The translations under genes were made by a program, and so were the position numbers. The notes under the pieces were generated by a model that had not been told where the DNA came from, made no database searches, and was given only the letters and a program-made list of their open reading frames with translations. From NCBI GenBank assembly GCA_028288745.1, contig JAQGHX010000094.1, positions 1 to 46,655 of the forward strand: a stretch of 46,655 nt of DNA. Reading direction: 5' to 3'. Of this stretch, positions 43,780 through 46,655 are shown piece after piece. This stretch comes from Roseomonas sp. Its GTDB lineage: Bacteria; Pseudomonadota; Alphaproteobacteria; Acetobacterales; Acetobacteraceae. Position 1 is the first letter of the stretch. The number at the start of each line of letters is the position of its first letter.

Positions 43780-45408
43780 ATGAGCCTGCTCTCCATCGAA
43801 GGCCTGACCGTCGCGCTGCCCAGGGGTGGCGACCGCCCCTATGCCCTCAGCGGCGTGTCGCTGGCGCTGGATGCCAACGAAATCCTCTGCGTGGTGGGGG
43901 AAAGCGGGTCCGGCAAGTCGCTGACCGCCGGCGCCGTGATGGGCCTGCTGCCCGAGGGCGTCGTGGCGGAGGCCGGGCGGGTCATGTTCGAAGGCCGCGA
44001 CCTGCTGACGCTGCCGGAGCCGGAGATGCGCAAGCTGCGCGGCGCCCGCATCGGCATGGTGTTCCAGGAACCCATGACGGCGCTGAACCCGCTGCGTACC
44101 ATCGGCAGCCAGATCGGCGAGATGTTCCGCGTCCACACGTCGCTGTCCGCTGGCGAACGCGACATCCGCGTGCTGGCGCTGCTGGAACAGGTGCGCATCC
44201 CGGACCCCGTCGGCGCCGCCCGCGCCTTCCCGCACGAGCTTTCAGGCGGCCAGCGGCAGCGCGCCCTGATCGCGATGGCCCTGGCGCTGGAGCCGAAGCT
44301 GCTGATCTGCGACGAGCCCACCACGGCGCTGGATGTCACCACCCAGGCGCAGATCCTGGAACTGATCCGCGATTTGCAGCGGCGCACCGGCACGGCGGTG
44401 CTGTTCATCACGCATGATTTCGGCGTGGTGGCCGATATCGCGGACCGCGTGGCGGTCATGCGCCAGGGCGTGGTGGTGGAACAGGGCCCCGCCGGCGAGG
44501 TGCTGAACCACCCGCGCCACCCCTATACCCGCGCGCTGGTCGCCGCCGTCCCGCCGCTGGCGCCCCCCCCTGCGCAGGTGCTGGGCGGCGAGACGGTGCT
44601 GGAGATCGCGCATCTCTCCAAGACCTATCGCAAGCGCGGCTTCCTGGCCCGCAACCGGCGGGTGACGCATGCGGTGCGCGACGTCTCCCTGAAGCTGCCA
44701 CGCGGCGGCACGCTGGGCATCGTGGGGGAGAGCGGCTCGGGCAAGTCCACGCTCGCGCGCTGCCTGGTGCGGCTGCTGGACCCGGAGCAGGGCAGCATCC
44801 ATGTCGATGGGCAGGACCGCCTGGCACTCTCGCGCGGCGACCTGCGGCGGGATGCGCGGCGTATCCAGATGGTATTCCAGGACCCCTTCGCGAGCCTCAA
44901 CCCGCGCCGGCGGGTGGGCGAACTCGTGGCGCAGGGCCCCATGGTGCATGGCACCCCGCGCGCCGAAGCCATGGCCCGCGCGAAGGAGCTGTTCGAACTG
45001 GTGGGGCTGGACCCGGCCGGGCTGGACCGTTTCCCGCATGAATTCTCCGGCGGGCAGCGGCAGCGCATCGGCCTGGCGCGCGCGCTGGCGATGCGGCCGG
45101 AAGTGCTGGTGGCGGATGAACCGGTTTCCGCGCTGGATGTCTCGGTCCAGGCGCAGGTCCTGAAGCTGCTGGCGCGGCTGCGGGCGCAACTCGGCCTGTC
45201 GATGGTGTTCATCACCCATGACCTGCGCGTGGCGGCGCAGCTCTGCGACCGCATCGCGGTGATGCGCGATGGCGAGGTGGTGGAAGAAGGCGTCACCGCC
45301 GCGATCTTCGCCAATCCGCAACACGAATATACCCGCGCCCTCTTCGCGGCGGTGCCGGGAAAGGGCTGGACGCCACCGGTGGCCTTCGGGGCGGAAGAGG
45401 TCGCCTAA
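43780..45408 (+). CDS. ABC importer dual ATPase (fused DppD-DppF type)
   Basis: A 542-residue ATPase in which two nucleotide-binding domains are fused in one chain, as in GsiA. Domain 1: Walker A GESGSGKSLTAG, signature [15 protein letters not shown], Walker B LLICDEPTTALD. Domain 2 (from ~270): Walker A GESGSGKSTLARCL, signature FSGGQRQRIGLARAL, Walker B VLVADEPVSALD. Both have the oligopeptide-type C-terminal extension with H-P-Y-T-R-A-L and H-E-Y-T-R-A-L. So one chain supplies both ATPase sites for the two permeases. A hairpin follows directly. Confidence 0.96.
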   Translation: MSLLSIEGLTVALPRGGDRPYALSGVSLALDANEILCVVGESGSGKSLTAGAVMGLLPEGVVAEAGRVMFEGRDLLTLPEPEMRKLRGARIGMVFQEPMTALNPLRTIGSQIGEMFRVHTSLSAGERDIRVLALLEQVRIPDPVGAARAFPHELSGGQRQRALIAMALALEPKLLICDEPTTALDVTTQAQILELIRDLQRRTGTAVLFITHDFGVVADIADRVAVMRQGVVVEQGPAGEVLNHPRHPYTRALVAAVPPLAPPPAQVLGGETVLEIAHLSKTYRKRGFLARNRRVTHAVRDVSLKLPRGGTLGIVGESGSGKSTLARCLVRLLDPEQGSIHVDGQDRLALSRGDLRRDARRIQMVFQDPFASLNPRRRVGELVAQGPMVHGTPRAEAMARAKELFELVGLDPAGLDRFPHEFSGGQRQRIGLARALAMRPEVLVADEPVSALDVSVQAQVLKLLARLRAQLGLSMVFITHDLRVAAQLCDRIAVMRDGEVVEEGVTAAIFANPQHEYTRALFAAVPGKGWTPPVAFGAEEVA

Positions 45409-45429
45409 GGCCCAGGGTGTCCCTGGGCC
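45409..45429. terminator. Hairpin after the ABC importer operon
   Basis: A 9-bp perfect stem (45409-45417 with 45421-45429, TGT loop) starts right after the ATPase stop and lies between convergent genes. No T-run. Confidence 0.5.
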
Positions 45430-45447
45430 CAGGCGCCACCAGTTCGT

Positions 45448-46163
45448 TCAGACGCTCAGGAACGCGGTGTAGTAGCCGGGGATGTAGTGGAAGGGCTCCT
45501 TGCTCCAGCGGTGTTCCGGGTCGGCGAAGACGAATTCATCCGCGACGCGCAACGTGCGGCAGGACGGCTGCAACCCACGGAAAATACCGTGATAGGTCTC
45601 CAGCAGGTCGTTATTCGGCGCGATGCGGGCCTGGACCGGCGGCGCGAAAGGCAGCAATTTGCCCGCCGCCGACTGGAAGTGGCTGGACCAGCGGGCCTCG
45701 TGCAGAATGATCCTGCCGGGCGCGAAACGCTCCGTGGCGCGCTCCAGGAAATACTCCGCTCCCCGCGGCCAGTCCCCGACGATGGGCGGGGCCAGCCGGC
45801 GGCGCCGCGCCATCCGGCCCGTGTAGCGGTCCTGGAACAGTTCCTGCAGGACATACCGGGTGGCGCCGACATGGCTCCGCTCCACCTGCATCAGGCCGAA
45901 CCGTTCATCGATGAAGTCGACGATCAGGTATTCGGCCTGGTCCGAAAGGCGAAGTAGCCGTCGCCCTTTTCAAGGTCTATAGCCACGCAGCGGCGCTCGA
46001 AGGGCGGCAGCGCGATATACCAGGCGGGATCGTAGCCGAGCGGCGGATCGCGCAGGCTGACGAAGGACTGACGGGCGGCGTAGAAATGCACGTCGTGGCC
46101 CGTCGGCTCCAGGAAGCTGAACGGGTCGCGCGAGGCGCAGCTGCCGCAGATATCGAAATGCAT
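45448..46163 (-). pseudogene. DUF6270-like protein gene, interrupted by a frameshift
   Basis: Two minus-strand pieces make one protein of ~238 residues. Piece 1 (ATG 46163 to stop 45924) reads MHFDICGSCASRDPFSFL and later PPFERRCVAIDL. Piece 2 takes over in another frame from ~45942 with DQAEYLIVDFIDERFGLMQV and ends at 45448 with FHYIPGYYTAFLSV. The order CSRDP / FERR / YLIVDFIDERF / HYIPGYY is that of DUF6270 proteins, whose function is unknown to me. One base is missing near 45942-45944 (between the CGG codon and GAC) compared with a continuous frame. It has a GGGGGG ribosome site. It may be a real pseudogene or a sequencing error. No canonical slippery heptamer is seen. Confidence 0.75.
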
Positions 46164-46655
46164 GATGGCCCCCCGATACCGGATCCTGCCGCGTCAGGCT
46201 TGCGGTGTCATGTCCTGGGACTGCCCGGCGTCAGTTGCCGGTGTGGGTAAGGCGGTAATCTTGCACTGACTTCTAGGTTAAGGTATTGAAAAGAATGACG
46301 TAACAGCGCAAGATTATGGTTTGAGGGGCATAGTCATGCACTAACCTTGAAAATAGACCATAAAGCTGCACAAAACTGCAGGGTGTGGATTGTTGCCATA
46401 GCTTGACTGCCCATCGGCAGATCGAATTCTTTGAAATTGCTATGAACGGACGATGATACTGCCAGCAAGGGCAGGGGCCTGAAGAAATACTTGCATCGAT
46501 CGAGCTTACTGGAGAACGGCGCAGGAACCTGGACACCTCCCTCAACCGGGGTTCGCGCGGCATTTCGTCGGCAAAGATGCCTGGCAGGGGCGACGGCATG
46601 TGACAGTGCTGCGCATGGCCGGTCGCCCTGATGGCGAACCGAGGCAGGAAAGCCT
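46164..46655. other. AT-richer tail with no recognisable gene
   Basis: About 490 bases with GC clearly below the rest of the window, especially 46250-46460. A 108-codon minus-strand frame (46273-46599) exists, but its composition (many Ser, Cys, Ile, no pattern) and the lack of a ribosome site argue against it. I see no RNA gene. It probably holds the DUF6270 promoter and possibly eroded mobile DNA. Confidence 0.5.

Noticed and set aside
45924-45960. Programmed -1 frameshift in the DUF6270 gene
   Set aside because: The bases before the shift (GCCTTTCGG) do not form a slippery X-XXY-YYZ heptamer in the right frame, and no strong downstream structure stands out.
46273-46599. 108-codon frame on the minus strand in the AT-rich tail
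   Set aside because: No ribosome site, no recognisable motif, odd composition; the low GC makes the chance frame less surprising only in part, so I report the region but not a gene.
1-46655. CRISPR arrays, tRNA or rRNA genes
   Set aside because: No regularly spaced repeats of CRISPR size, and no cloverleaf-like or rRNA-like sequence was noticed in the gaps between genes; a covariance-model search was not possible here.

Overview
The window is GC-rich, densely packed bacterial chromosome with high-GC third codon positions. Gene content and protein sequences fit an alphaproteobacterium, most likely an Acetobacteraceae member of the Roseomonas type. This placement rests on reading the proteins, not on a database search. 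Most junctions in the operons are 4-bp ATGA/GTGA overlaps.

Layout. 1-5 kb: the 3' end of an IS5-type transposase abuts a membrane diguanylate cyclase, followed by rpsD with a clear terminator, a small membrane protein, and an ABC exporter divergent from a GT4 glycosyltransferase. 6.2-7.7 kb: an M20 amidohydrolase. 7.8-19.1 kb: one eight-gene minus-strand operon encoding a chemosensory system, transcribed in the order cheW, cheR-TPR, cheW, mcp, cheA-REC, cheB, then a REC-REC histidine kinase and a REC-PAS-HK-REC hybrid kinase. 19.3-23.5 kb: a histidine phosphatase, malate synthase G and a BBE-type flavin oxidoreductase. 23.6-29.7 kb: a decayed tyrosine recombinase remnant, then a probable lipid-linked sugar transfer module (ArnE-like flippase, GT2, methyltransferase, polytopic glycosyltransferase-like protein) and two overlapping EamA transporters. 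29.9-34.7 kb: an outer-membrane beta-barrel protein, an MBL hydrolase, apaG, folE, a RidA protein and a lipoprotein. 34.7-39.4 kb: hslO, a UbiH/UbiM-type hydroxylase, argF and argD. 39.6-45.4 kb: a secreted low-complexity protein and a four-gene dipeptide/oligopeptide-type ABC importer. 45.4-46.7 kb: a frameshifted DUF6270 gene and an AT-richer tail with no recognisable gene.

The main system is the chemosensory operon. Its parts (CheR with a TPR tail, two CheW, CheA fused to a receiver, no free CheY, no flagellar genes nearby) match non-flagellar pathways such as Wsp, and especially the Che3 cascade of Rhodospirillum centenum, in which CheA3 acts on the hybrid kinase CheS3 to control cyst development. 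Here the Wsp-type response regulator is replaced by two histidine kinases. One has a degenerate second receiver (Asp replaced by Asn198). The other ends in an intact receiver that could be the phosphoryl sink. A three-copy 17-bp repeat lies just upstream of the first gene and is a candidate operator. No tRNA, rRNA or CRISPR array was seen.
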